Below, one piece after another: positions 11,355 to 21,936 of a stretch of 64,000 nucleotides of DNA. This DNA comes from Macrocybe gigantea (lineage: Eukaryota; Basidiomycota; Agaricomycetes; Agaricales; Callistosporiaceae): NCBI GenBank assembly GCA_011319805.1, contig SJRY01000293.1, positions 1 to 64,000 of the forward strand. The letters run 5' to 3'. A model generated the notes under the pieces. It worked only from the letters and a program-made list of their open reading frames with translations. It did not search any database and was not told where the DNA came from. Position numbers and translations under genes: made by a program. Numbering within the stretch: position 1 is the stretch's first letter; each line of letters begins with the position of its first letter.

Positions 11355-12660
11355 GCATCCATAAGATCTCCTTTCCGGCTTCTACTGCAGCAATATACTC
11401 CGCTTCAGTTGTAGAAAGCGTGACAAAAGGTTGTAGTTTGGATGACCATCCAATAGCTCCATCACCAAGAATTGTTACATATCCACCAGTAGAGCGTCCA
11501 GAGTCCGGGCAATCACCATGTGAAGCATCACAGAATGAGGTAAACATCTCTGGACCAAGATCTCCAGAGTATGTCAGCTTGAGATCCAAAGTTCCTTTGC
11601 AGTATCTCAGCAAATGCTTGACTGCATTCCAATGCTGTGGACCAGGATTCGAGTTGAAGCATCCTAGGCATGACACAGCAGCTGCTATATCTGGTCTAGT
11701 CATGGTGGCTAAGTACTGGAGTGATCCAACAGCACTGAGGTAGGGGATGTCCTTCATAAAGTCCGCTTCCTCTGAAGTCTGAGGTGCCATTGCCTTGGAA
11801 AGGTTAAGACCTGTCATCATAGGTGTCTTGACAGGCTTGCAATCCGCCATCCCATAGCGCTCCAGTGTGTTTAAGATGTACTGCTTCTGGGAAAGTGCAA
11901 TGGTCCGCTTCTGCCTGTCTCTAATAATCTCCACACCCAATAAGAAGGTGCTTGGTCCCAAATCTCTGATCTTGAAGTGCCTAGACAGCTCTGCAACCAC
12001 TTTGTCAATGGAAGCAGTGTTCTTTGAAGCCAGTGTGATATCATCAATGTAAATGGGAACAATGACCTTTACCTCCCCCTTGACATAGAGGTAGATAGAG
12101 CGGTCAGCTTCGAGTCGTTTGAATCCCATAGACAATAAGACGGAGTGTAGCTTCTTGTTCCACTGTCTGGCAGACTGTTTGAGACCATAAAGCGATTTGT
12201 AGAGTTTGCAGACTTGGTTTGGACCACCTTGGTGAAACCCCTCTGGTTGAACCATATAAATCTCTTCCTCCAAATCGCCATTAGAAAAGGCAGAGGTAAC
12301 ATCCACAGAACGAAGTTCCATGTCCTCAATACCAGCCATGGCTAGGATAAGTCTCAAGGCAGCAGGGCGAAATGTGGGGGCAAAGACTTCAGTATAGTCA
12401 ATGCCAGGTCTTTGACTGAAACCTTTAGCAACACATCAAGCTTTGTAGTGCTCAACCGAGCCATCTGCATTGCGTTTGACCTTGAAAACCCATCCACAAC
12501 CAATAGCCTTCTTTTCTGGAGGCAAGTCCACAATCTCCCATGTCCCATGTCCCATAAGAGACATAATCTCTTCATTACACGCTTCCTGCCACTTGTGAGC
12601 ATCCGGACATTGCATAGCTTGCTTGTAAGTGCTCGGATTTGCACCTTCAGCTAGACCAGC
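11355..12660 (-). pseudogene. copia RT-RNase H fragment
   Basis: Covers the copia-2 region 62205-63510: RT fingers (GCGWVFKVKRNADGS), palm with YIDDI near 12050, and RNase H (FCDASHGDCPDSGRSTGG near 11520, STTEAEYIAA near 11390). Both ends are cut: the 5' end at GLAEGANPS (12660, joined to LINE B2 ORF2) and the 3' end at LWMR (11355, joined to the SINE-I head). A CGA to TGA change at 12435-12437 stops it after YKA. Otherwise the frame is open for ~340 residues. Confidence 0.9.
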
Positions 12661-13754
12661 GGTGCTCTTTGATTTCTTCATTTCGTATTTTCTCTCAAAA
12701 TGTAAATAGGAAATATGTACATATGGACGTTCTCCTCTCCACTCTTGGGGAGGACTATGATATTTTGTTCTTCCAAGAGCCCGCTTGGAACCTGCTAAAA
12801 CAAGCCCCATCGGCACACAGCACTGATGGTGAGCCAGTAATTGGAGGTCCCAGTCATCCCGACTAGACTTGCATCATTCGCCGCTCATCATATGAGGACC
12901 CGCCTCGTGTGATGGCATACGTTCACAACCGCTTATGTCGGTTGCATCCCTCCCTTCAACGCGATCTTATTGATAGTCGTGATCTGATGATTGTCAGCTT
13001 CTCCACCCCAGGAGAGCCTCTATTCCTCGCCAATGCCTACTCTGATGTAGATGGAAGCGCTATCCATTTGCTGCATGATTGTGCTGAAAGACCTGATTTC
13101 CCCAACCTATCTTACTTAGGAGGGGACTTCAATTGTCATTATGAACTCTGGGATGGAGTCCATACTTCGCAGTGTACACAAGGAGAGATGTTGTGTAATG
13201 CAGCACTCAATCTTGGTCTCGACTGGGCAGAGCCATCTAATCATAGCCCGACCTTCATCTCACATAACACAGAGCTTTAGCCCTCAGTTATTGATTTGAT
13301 GTTCACCCCTGTTGATATGGGGGGTGGCACCAGTCGTTCGCGATGACCTGAGATTGACTTTGGACCATTGTCCATTGTCGCTCTCCCTAGATATTCTATT
13401 GTTGGACCTCTCTGATCCATGTCGGACTCTTCCAAAGGACAGCATGCCCGAGTTTATCTCCGACATTGCTGGCGATTTGCTCGGTATGGACTTGGTGCCA
13501 ATGGAGTCACCAGATGATTTAGAAAGCGTCCTCCAGACTCTCTCCAAATTAGTTGACCATGCTTGGAACCTTCACTCTAAGGAGTGCAAGCTATCAAAGC
13601 AGAGCAAAGGCTGGTGGAATCAGCACTGCTCTGAAACTTTGGACACCTTCAGACAAACCCAGTCTGAGGGTGACCATCGCATCTAGTGACGAGCTATTAA
13701 AGATGCTAAACGCACCTTCTTTGATCAACGAATCAAGGAAGTTGCTGAAAAATC

Positions 13755-14157
13755 TGTTAGAAATGCCCCTCCTGTCCGGACTTGTGCATAGGACAGGACC
13801 CAGGCTATGCGCCTAGCAATGCACACAGCCTATGGCTGTGTGCGCAGCAATGCGCAGCCTGTGGCTGCATCTGCAGCAATGCACAGCACAAGCTGTGCGC
13901 GCAGTAATGCGCAGTAAATGGCTGTGTCCGCAGCAGTGCACAGCCTACAGCTGTGCCCGCAGCAATGCGCAGCCTATGGCTGCGCACACAGCCTTCTACA
14001 CGTATATATAGGTAGTACAGAGCGCCTTGAAGTCCCCAGTGTTCTCACTCAGGACTTCTAGGCAAGTACTTGTACATAACTCAATTACTAGTGTTCTCAC
14101 TCAGGACTTCTAGGTTCTAAGGCTCGTCCAGAGTGTTCCCTGTGCCTAGCTTTAACA
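13755..14157 (+). repeat. solo copia LTR inside LINE B2 ORF2
   Basis: 403 bp, TGTTAGAAATG...TTTAACA, same family as the copia-1 LTR. The flanks AAATC and GAAAC are not a duplication. Compared with the LINE B4 sequence near 38240, about 30 bp of target are missing. This fits recombination between two insertions, or integration with a deletion. Confidence 0.88.
13821..13993 (+). repeat. tandem hairpin array in the copia LTR
   Basis: About six units of 27-31 bp, each a short palindrome (such as CACAGCCTATGGCTGTG) followed by a GCAGCAAT-type spacer. The first and last units share GCACACAGCC. The array lies upstream of the TATATATA box of the LTR. The 5' LTR of copia-2 has lost it. Confidence 0.85.
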
Positions 14158-16884
14158 GAAACAAAGGCTGCTTCCGGCCTACGAGGCTATCTCCTTTCGG
14201 GGACAACCTTGCAATTCTATCGAGTCGCTCTGGGATGCGCTTGACAAGTCCTATAATGCTGCGTCTGACAGACCAGTCAATCTGGATAAGCTCGATGAGC
14301 TCGAGCCACATCCAAGTCGGGACTGGGTCCCGTTCTCTGCTGCAGAACTCTGAGAGTCCTTGGAGCCATGCAGCAATATGTCCGCTCTAGGATCTGATCA
14401 TCTGTCATGGGGCCACATTAAGCAGCTGGTGAAATTCCCTCACCTGGCTGATTTCATCTTGAACATTGCCAATGCATATTTGGATTTGGGCCATTGGCCC
14501 TCCCACTTTAAGCAGAGCCTGTCAGTGATCATTCCGAAACCTGGCAAACCTGCATACGACACCCCAAAAGCCTTTCATCCGATTGTGCTTTTGAACACTC
14601 TCAGCAAACTCGTCGAAAAAATGCTAGCGCGGTGTATGCAATACGAAGCAACCAAGTATGCTGTCTTCGATCCGAAGCAGTTCGGTGGCATTCAGCAGAA
14701 CTCTACGGAGGATGCTGGTGTCTTTCTGACCCATATTATCCGGCAAGGCTGGCTAAAGGGTCTCAAGACGAGCGTCATCGCTTTCGATGTAGCTCAATAT
14801 TTCCCCTCTCTCAACCATCGAATGTTGGTGAGGATGCTTCAACATGGGGGCTTCGCACGTCAAGTGTCTAAGTTCTTCCAGTCCTACCTTGTCGGGTGTA
14901 AAACTTCCTACGCTTGGCACAGTGCCATCTCACCAGAGTTCGATGCCGATGTTGGGGTCGGACAAGGCTCTGCTCTATCTCCAGTACTGTCAGCCTTGTA
15001 TCTGGCACCAGTACTGAAAATATACCAGAAGGTTGACAATATGCCAACCATCATGTCATTTGTAGATGATGGGCTGATCATCGCCCAGTCCAAATCCATC
15101 CCGGATAATGTTCCGAAACTTCAGAGGGCGTACGCATCTGTACACAACCTCTTTACAGATTTCAGGCTTGTTGTTGAACACAACAAAACTGAATTGCAGC
15201 ATTTCTCATGCAATAGCAAGGACCCGCATCCTTCTATTGATCTGGGTTTTGCCCCGTTCACGGGCAACACCCCCTGCAACCCAAGGAGGTGTGGAGATAC
15301 CTTGGGTTCTTTCTGGATGCGCACCTGTCTTTCAAGGAACATGTCCGCTTCTACACAACGAAAGCGCTGACTACAGCCAGGGCTTTCCAGATGTTGGGCA
15401 ACTCTGTGCCAGGACTATCCCCTCAACAGAAGCGCATCCTCTACCTGTCGTGCGCGCGTCCTATCGCGACATATGGCTGTTTGTTATGGAACTTCAACGG
15501 TATGCACAATGTTGCACTGTTGAAGCAACTATGCCAGATGCAGCACAAAGCTTGCATCTGGATCAATGGTCAGTTCCGCACCACTCTGGAGGGTGCGGCT
15601 GAAACGATGGCCTGTGTCGAGCCTATCACCGGGTTTATCAAGCGTTTGAAGGTCGGGTCCTCTGCCCGGCTGGCTAATTCCAACTTGAGGCATGCTCTCA
15701 GGGCTCTGACCACCACGCCTGCAGCGGGGAGTGATCCTTCGAGGTCAAAGAACTTGACTTCCCTCTCGGACAGGCAGCGTATTGCGCTCAAGTCCCCTCT
15801 CAAGGATTTGGTGGACCTTAAACCACCTAACTTTTTATCCACAGACTATTTCGCAGATGCGAATAATCCGGGCAGGTGGCTCGTTAACCAGTTCAGCAGC
15901 CGCCTTGAGATCCATAAGCTTCTTGGCAGAGATGAAGACTCTGTCAAGGCTTATCGCACATCGCTCGAACAGGCACTCGCTGAGTATCAGCTTGAGCCCA
16001 ACTGTGTATACATAAGTAGTGATGGCGCCGTACCCACGAAAGCTGATACACATAGACAGTCAGTGTATTCGTCCCAGGTCTACCGAGGCAATACACTTGT
16101 TTTCGAAACTCATCAGCCTATCGGTAAAGCGACAAGCGATGACTCCGAGCTAATTGGATTGCGTATGTCGATCCAGAAGGCTATCGCACAGGATGGAGTC
16201 ACATCCATCGTGTGCTTTCTCGACTCGATGAATGCAATCAATCGCATCGTTGATTGTAACCCTCACTCTGTGCAGTCGCATTCTATCGCACTGTGCACTT
16301 TATTGCAGGCTTGGTTTGCCCGGTCCGACCTGCACCAGATTTCATTCTGGCACGTCCCCTCCTCTTGGAAGTGGGCTATCCAAGTCGAAGCGCACAAGTC
16401 CGCACGTGACCTCGACATACCTCAGGGGCATAGTCCCCTCTATACCACAGATGCTCTCCATAAGGAGGTGGATGATGAGATGCATACCTCCTGGTTCCAT
16501 GATTCTGGAATCAAGAAATACATTGGCACCTCCACGTTTCGATTCCACAATGCTGGAAAGCCTGAGTCCTATGAGCGCCCACTTCGCAAAAGAATGGGCT
16601 TCATGAAACTGGTGACAGGCAACGAGCTATTTGCTCACTGCTGTCGCGTTGCATGCGGACATGCACCGATCAATGCGTATCGAGCGTGGTTTAATTTTGT
16701 CGAGAGCGATGAGTGCTCGTGCAGGCGGGGTCCTGAGGACTCTGTTCATGTTATGACTCTGTGCCATAATTGGAACAGACCAGCTGAATGCCAGTATAAC
16801 GCCTTTGTGCATTCCTGGTTTGTCAAGTACTTAACGTCTAATAAGGCAGCAGGTGCTTTTATCCCGGATCCGGGGGGCGGGTAA

Positions 16885-17308
16885 CTGCCTCTTCATAGCG
16901 GGAGATGCTAAAGGTTATGGCTCCTTGCGGGGCCTTTGTGTGGAAGTAACCGCAGCTGGCCTTCAGGCTGGGGGACCCATAGCATCAATTCAACATGGTG
17001 CTCGATGAAAGCGAACACCGAGCATTATTGCGCATCGCAGACTCTGCGACACCTATCATTATAGGCCCTTTGGGACCCTTTACGTGGAAGTGACCACATC
17101 TAGCTCTTAGGAGCTGGGGGACGTGGGTCGAGCATGCGAGTCAGCATGAGCGCGTGCCTGGGAGGCGCGCACTCGGGCAGGAGACAGGGTAAATATGCCC
17201 TCTATATACATCCCTTCAGTCCGGTTTCTTTTGGACTAGTCGTATTTATTGTAGGTACCAATGTGTATTTACAAGCGGACTGCCATCGAGCACCGCTTTA
17301 TAAATTGT

Positions 17309-17340
<32 letters not shown>
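16885..17340 (+). other. 3' UTR and poly(A) of LINE B2 (subfamily B reference)
   Basis: 456 bp of non-coding sequence. The last ~75 bp, from TATTTATTGTAGGTACC through ATAAATTGTTGATTT, are shared by both LINE subfamilies and by SINE-II. They are the likely recognition site for the LINE reverse transcriptase. The 26 A residues suggest a fairly young copy. Confidence 0.8.
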
Positions 17341-17406
17341 TCCTTCAAGGAGCACGTCTGTTTTTATGCAATGAAAGCACTGACTATGGCCAGAGCTTTC
17401 CAGATG
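17341..17406 (+). mobile_element. 66-bp LINE ORF2 fragment between two LINE tails
   Basis: Encodes the RT-thumb segment SFKEHVCFYAMKALTMARAF (compare 15325-15390). It lies between the poly(A) of B2 and the poly(T) of B5, so the two copies stand tail to tail 66 bp apart, probably in an older LINE. Confidence 0.75.
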
Positions 17407-19376
17407 TTTTTTTTTTTTTTTTAAATCAACAATTTATATAGCGGTACTCGATGGCAGTCCACTTGTAAATACACATTGGTACCTACAATAAATACGACTA
17501 GTCCAAAAGAAACCGGACTGAAGGGATGTATATAGAGGGCATATTTACCCTGTCTCCTGCCCGAGTGCGCGCCTCCCAGGCACGCGCTCATGCTGACTCG
17601 CATGCTCGACCCACGTCCCCCAGCTCCTAAGAGCTAGATGTGGTCACTTCCACGTAAAGGGTCCCAAAGGGCCTATAATGACAGGTGTCGCAGAGTCTGC
17701 GATGCGCAATAATGCTCGGTGTTCGCTTTCATCGAGCACCATGTTGAATTGATGCTATGGGTCCCCCAGCCTGAAGGCCAGCTGCGGTTACTTCCACACA
17801 AAGGCCTCGCAAGGAGCCATAACCTTTAGCATCCCCCGCTATGAAGAGGCAGTTACCCGCCCCCGGATCCGGGATAAAAGCACCTGCTGCCTTATTAGAC
17901 GTTAAGTACTTGACAAACCAGGAACGCACAAAGGCGTTATACTGGCATTCAGCTGGTCTGTTCCAATTATGGCACAGAGTCATAACGTGAACAGAGTCCT
18001 CAGGACCCCGCCTGCATGAGCACTCATCGCTCTCGACAAAATTAAACCACGCTCGATACGCATTGATCGGTGCATGTCCGCATGTGATGCGACAGCAGCG
18101 AGCAAATAGCTCATTGCCTGTCACCAATTTCATGAAGCCCGTTCTCTTACGAAGCAGGTGCTCATAGGACTTAGGCTTTCCAGTGTCATGGAATCGAAAC
18201 GTGGAGGCGCCAATGTATTTCTTGATTCCAGAATCATGGAACCAAGAGGCATGCATATCATCATCCGCCTCCTTACTCTTCTTGGGTGGTCCGGAAGGCT
18301 CCCCGGTCACTTCCTTTTGCAAGGAGACGATCTTCTCCACGGAGAGGTGAGGGAATGTCTTTGCCAAAGTTACGATGGCTTCGGCAGAAGTGTTGGCTGG
18401 TTGGGCCAAGGCTTGCGCATATGAGCGCTTGCCAGCAGCAGGGCGGGTAGCCCTATTGACAGGAGGGGGCAGACCATGACCCGGAGTTTGGGAGCAGGAC
18501 CGCGGTTGCGGCGGAGGGGGGTGGTTCGGGTTCCAAGGCGGTCTCAGGGGGCGAGCACCCATGTTCGAGCAGGAGTCTTCTGGACATACAGTGCCAGAAG
18601 GAGAGGTGTGAGGGTCAGCAAAACGAGTCGCCTTTCTATGAGAAGGGAGGTGGGCATTGACAATCTCTTGCAAATGCCTACTTAAGAGGTGCTGGGGCCC
18701 GTCAAGCATAGAGATAGAAAACATATTGATGTTGCCTGCACTGCTGACCAGAGTCGCAATGCCCTCGGCAATAGCGTACTGATATCCCGCCGGTATAGAG
18801 ACGGAGGATGAGCTGACCTTCAAGATCCAAGCCTTGAGGGCGGCAAGAGATTTGGCTGCGGCCTTGGCTTCACCGTAAAGGAACCGATCCCCTTCAGGGA
18901 AGATCACGATGCTGATGGCGTTGTCATTGTATGCTGCCTCAGTGGACAGAATCCATAGAGAGGGAGCAGCAGAAGGTATGGTGGGACCTCCTGTATTAGA
19001 GGGGTTGGTGTCGTCAGTATCCATGAGACCGTCTCCACCTTGGAAGAGGAGGCTCGCATTCCCTGACGGGGAAGGAGGAGCGGGGGAATGGGATGGGCCA
19101 GCAGAGAGCCATCCAGGGTGCAGGTTAAGCAGTGCATGGCCGCCGCCACCGACGATATTGAGCGGGTCGTCGCTCATAGAAAACTCTGATAGGTCAGTTG
19201 ATTTTTAGCTGATTTTCGTGATATGAAAGATGAAAGTGCTCAAGAGTATATGGAACTCGGGTCTGCAACTTGATATGAGATCTGTCCAGTCGATGACGGT
19301 GTAGAGTGATAGAAATGATGACAGTGAGTTATTTATACTTGTTTACAAATGGGCATTGCGGAAAGAGGGGGTTCTC
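17407..19376 (-). mobile_element. LINE copy B5, internally deleted (about 2 kb)
   Basis: Minus strand: complete 5' UTR (about 19376-19178), ORF1 N-terminal half, then a direct join near 18276 into the ORF2 C-terminal tail, the B-type 3' UTR and poly(T) at 17407-17421. About 3.9 kb of a full LINE are missing. The join falls at similar AAG/GGCG-rich sequences in ORF1 and ORF2. Both ends needed for retrotransposition are kept, so it could have moved as a non-autonomous derivative. No target duplication was recognised. Confidence 0.85.
17729..19177 (-). CDS. fused LINE ORF1-ORF2 protein of B5 (482 residues)
   Basis: One uninterrupted frame from the authentic ORF1 start (MSDDPLNIVGG) at 19177. 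Residues ~1-300 are the Pro/Gly-rich ORF1 N-terminus, including SPSGTVCPEDS and YAQALAQPANTSAEAI. Near residue ~300 the sequence PPKKS joins KEADDDMHASW of ORF2. The rest is the ORF2 tail after RNase H, with the Cys/His motif CSCRRGPEDSVHVMTLC. A 1-base loss at the natural stop (near 17868) lets it read on for ~30 residues of 3' UTR. No endonuclease, RT, RNase H or ORF1 knuckle is present, so any role would be RNA or protein binding only. Whether it is expressed is unknown. Confidence 0.6.
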   Translation of the reverse strand: MSDDPLNIVGGGGHALLNLHPGWLSAGPSHSPAPPSPSGNASLLFQGGDGLMDTDDTNPSNTGGPTIPSAAPSLWILSTEAAYNDNAISIVIFPEGDRFLYGEAKAAAKSLAALKAWILKVSSSSVSIPAGYQYAIAEGIATLVSSAGNINMFSISMLDGPQHLLSRHLQEIVNAHLPSHRKATRFADPHTSPSGTVCPEDSCSNMGARPLRPPWNPNHPPPPQPRSCSQTPGHGLPPPVNRATRPAAGKRSYAQALAQPANTSAEAIVTLAKTFPHLSVEKIVSLQKEVTGEPSGPPKKSKEADDDMHASWFHDSGIKKYIGASTFRFHDTGKPKSYEHLLRKRTGFMKLVTGNELFARCCRITCGHAPINAYRAWFNFVESDECSCRRGPEDSVHVMTLCHNWNRPAECQYNAFVRSWFVKYLTSNKAAGAFIPDPGAGNCLFIAGDAKGYGSLRGLCVEVTAAGLQAGGPIASIQHGAR

Positions 19377-19696
19377 ACTTGGCCCCTTGGTAACTCACTC
19401 TCTGGCCAGAATTTGAACTGTGGCGGATCAGGGTAGTCCCCTGACTCCAGTCCGAGAGGACTTATTCTCTGCCAGTTCATCTGGATGACTAATCCAGGCT
19501 TTGAATCCAAGTTGATTCTGAGGTCTAGACACAGAATTCCACCAGTTAGTCTAGTGCCTATCCTGCAAAGGAGATAGCAATAATCCACTTGGATGGCCCT
19601 AAACTTTGTGTATTTATAGTAGATACCTTTGTATATTTACAAGTGGACTGCCACTAAGCCCTACTATATAAATTGCTAATATAAAAAAAAAAAAAA
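19377..19696 (+). mobile_element. SINE-II 3' part with LINE tail and poly(A)
   Basis: The SINE-II body matches about 42070-42310 and ends CCCTAAACTTTG (19608). The shared LINE 3' tail and poly(A) (to 19696) follow directly. The 5' side is cut at the LINE B5 start. A second, older example of the same SINE-II/LINE-tail join seen at 42310. Confidence 0.82.
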
Positions 19697-19848
19697 GATC
19701 TAGTGCTGCTTGGACTCTGACAGTCAAGTTCACAATAATCTGCACAATGCAATCGAGTGTGACTGTGCAGAGTATGGATTATAGTGAATAATGTGGTGGA
19801 TTGCATTTATCAAATCCAGAAAGCACACAATGGATTTCACCCCATCCT

Positions 19849-20075
19849 TGTTAAACAGAAAAGATGTCCTGATTGGGGATTGAACCCAGGACCTCCTGGA
19901 CATATACCAGTAGCTCTACCACTGAGCTATCAGGCCTGATGGATCAACTTAGAAGTTGTATTTACAACCACCTCATCCTATATACCTTCACCCTAAGACA
20001 CTATTTGGTCTAGGTTCTTCGGTATCTTTGATATTAGTGGAGACAACAATGTGCCTGAATACACACAATCTAACA
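19849..20075 (-). mobile_element. 227-bp LTR-like element carrying a tRNA cloverleaf, copy 2
   Basis: Same element and length as 9093-9319. Flanked by the 5-bp duplication ATCCT (19844-19848 and 20076-20080), which occurs once in intact LINE copies. It is almost identical to copies 1 and 3 although it lies in a strongly decayed LINE, so it arrived late. Confidence 0.88.
19866..19936 (-). other. tRNA-like sequence inside the LTR-like element, copy 2
   Basis: Same 71-nt cloverleaf as at 9110-9180. One visible change, CCCAG to CCCAA, lies in the 3' strand of the T stem and weakens one pair. Confidence 0.72.
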
Positions 20076-21180
20076 ATCCTGTGTGATAGCCTTTTGGATT
20101 GCCATCCACAATCCAATCAGCTCAGCATTGTCGCTAGTCGCTTTACCAACTGGCTGATGAGTTTCAGATACCAGTCTGCCCTAATGATAAATACATGAGG
20201 ATGAAATAGACTGTTTAGAAGCAGCTTGTGCTTTTGTAGGCATGGCACCATCACTACTCATGTAGATGCAGTCATGCTGGACAGAGCACTCAGTGAGTGC
20301 CTGGTCAAGCAAAAAGCAATAAGCCTTGACCAAGTCCTTATCTCAACCAAGTAGCTTATGGATCTCAAAGTGGTCATCAAAGTTATCAATGAGTCACCTG
20401 CCTAGGTTATTCATATCAGTGAAATAAACCATGGAAAGAAAGTATGGTGGTTGAAGGTCCACCAAGTCCTTGAGAGGGGACTTGAGCAATGAGTACTGCC
20501 TGTCCGATAAAGACGTGAGATTTCTCACCCTCAAAGGATCACTGCCTGCAGAGGCTGGCATTGTCAAGTCCTTACTCTGTATAGTTGCATTCTATTGCAC
20601 TATGCAGGTCTTTGCAAACTTGGCTCTCAGAGTCCAAGCAGCACCGGATTGAGTTTTGGCACATTTCTTTCCAATAGAAGTGGGCTATCCAAGTGGAGGC
20701 ACATGACCTTGCTTGTAGCCTTAATGTTCTACTAGGAGCTCACCCTCTTTACACCACCAATGCCCTCCGAAAGGAGGTAAACAATAATATGCACAACACT
20801 TGGTTCCAGAAGTCTGGAGTCAAGAAGTATATTAGTTCTTCCACACTTTGTTTTCATGATGCTGGAAAGCCAGAATCCTATGAGTGCTCTTCTCAGAAGA
20901 GAATGGGCTTTATGAAGTTAGTGACTGGAAATGCACTTTATGCTTGCTGCAGTCACATCATATGCAGCCATGCTCCAATCAATGCTTATCAGGTGTGGTT
21001 TAACTTTGTTGAGAGTGATCAATGCTCATGTGGATGAGGGCCCAAAGACTCCATCCATATCATGACTCTGTGCCAGAAATGGCACAGACCAGCTGAACAC
21101 CAGTATGACACCTTTGTACATCTCTGGTTCATTAAGTACCTCACATCCAATAAGGCCACAGGTGCTTTTATCCTGGATTC

Positions 21181-21499
21181 TGTTAGGCTAGACAAATCTC
21201 AGAAGGACTTGGGCAGACTAAGTGTGACAGTGGTCTTGAGATAATAGCAAAAGGAATATTAAGCCTAGCACTACTAGTACATCTGGAGTCCTTATATATA
21301 TTACAGTACTCGAGCATGGACCATGGACTGCACAATGCTGTAGACTGCAGATGAGTAAGACTGGAAGGAGATGACTCAGGATGACTAGAGAAGTGAAATG
21401 ACTCGATGGCTATGCACTATGCAGCATGATGGGAAAGATAAGGAATATGGGAAAGATAAGATAAGAAATTGAATGGTCCTTTGGACAATGTCCATAACA
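21181..21499 (-). repeat. gypsy-1 3' LTR (319 bp)
   Basis: Minus strand begins TGTTATGGAC at 21499 and ends CCTAACA at 21181. A purine-rich tract (AAAGAGAGGGTGA on the minus strand) precedes it at 21500-21512, as expected for the polypurine tract. Confidence 0.92.
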
Positions 21500-21536
21500 T
21501 CACCCTCTCTTTAGATTCGCATCCTCGTGAAATATC

Positions 21537-21936
21537 TTAGTCCAGCTGTCCCCACCCGTTATTGGTCTCCCAGGTAGTCGCAGCACATGGGGCCCACATA
21601 TGAATGAGCTCCTCATTATAAGGGCAGATGTGATGGAGTGTGATGGCGAGGAGTTTAAGTCACTGGTTTTCTGTGCGAAGCATTTCCATTGCCTCGTGAA
21701 GTGTGATATGTTTGGCTGCAGTGGGGCCGGTCCAATCAGGGGATTCGCCTGGTCCAGAGGTGCATGCGGACAGTCATAATGTAGCGCATGTATGCACCAA
21801 GTGTGATGGTGAGGGGGTCTATGTAGTCGCTGCCATTGAGAATCCTTGCCAGATTCTCATGGTCGTTTGGGCAGTTGGGGGTAGGTGCATGGCTGTCATT
21901 GCTGCTGTCAATGCTGATGGAGGTGTTGGTGGTCAT
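21537..21936 (-). pseudogene. gypsy-1 ORF3, extra 3' reading frame
   Basis: Counterpart of the intact 132-residue frame at 61427-61825. Starts MTTNTSISIDSS. A small deletion near 21740 breaks it after HLWTRR. No known domain recognised. It lies between the chromodomain end of pol and the polypurine tract. Confidence 0.75.

Larger units (their letters stand above)
12661..16884 (+). pseudogene. LINE B2 ORF2: endonuclease-RT-RNase H (broken)
   Basis: Begins about 20 codons into ORF2 (SSFRIFSQNVN). The endonuclease part has an in-frame stop near 12864 (TGG to TAG), another near 13278, a 2-base loss near 13315 and a stop near 13684. A solo LTR interrupts it at 13755-14157, followed by a CGA to TGA stop at 14351. 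RT motifs are intact after that (FDVAQYFPSLN, VGQGSALSP, FVDDG near 15065), up to a frameshift near 15280. From 15289 a 531-residue frame is fully open through the RT thumb and RNase H (SSDGAVP, DDSELIGL, FLDSMNAI, WHVPSSWKW) and the Cys/His tail to the natural stop TAA at 16882. Confidence 0.9.
8371..17340 (+). mobile_element. LINE copy B2 (subfamily B), heavily interrupted
   Basis: Plus-strand LINE. The 5' UTR (~8371-8566) matches that of B5. ORF1 (8567-9903) is followed by a foreign reverse-strand block (9904-12660) that replaces about 800 bp spanning the ORF1 end and ORF2 start. ORF2 continues from 12661 to 16884, then a 456-bp B-type 3' UTR and a 26-base poly(A) at 17315-17340. Further insertions are a tRNA-bearing LTR-like element (9093-9319) and a solo copia LTR (13755-14157). 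I see no target duplication. Confidence 0.85.
19697..21180 (+). mobile_element. LINE A6, 5' inverted, first part
   Basis: Old subfamily A copy with an inverted 5' segment: 19697-~20565 reads on the minus strand (equivalent to A1 ~925-1560), and ~20566-21180 reads on the plus strand (A1 ~1010 down to ~403). The two segments overlap by ~85 bp of LINE sequence, the arrangement left by twin priming. RNase H and tail pieces are recognisable on the plus strand (KYISSSTLCFHDAGKP, MGFMKLVTGNALYACC). The minus segment carries the tRNA-LTR at 19849-20075. Gypsy-1 inserted at 21180, and the LINE resumes at 43934. All frames are broken. Confidence 0.83.

Noticed and set aside
13821..13993. CRISPR-like array
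   Set aside because: Units are palindromic and contiguous without unique spacers, and they belong to a copia LTR found several times.
21181..21499. Independent solo gypsy LTR
   Set aside because: It is preceded by the polypurine tract and pol of gypsy-1 and shares GATTC with the LTR at 43614-43933, so it is the 3' LTR of that element.
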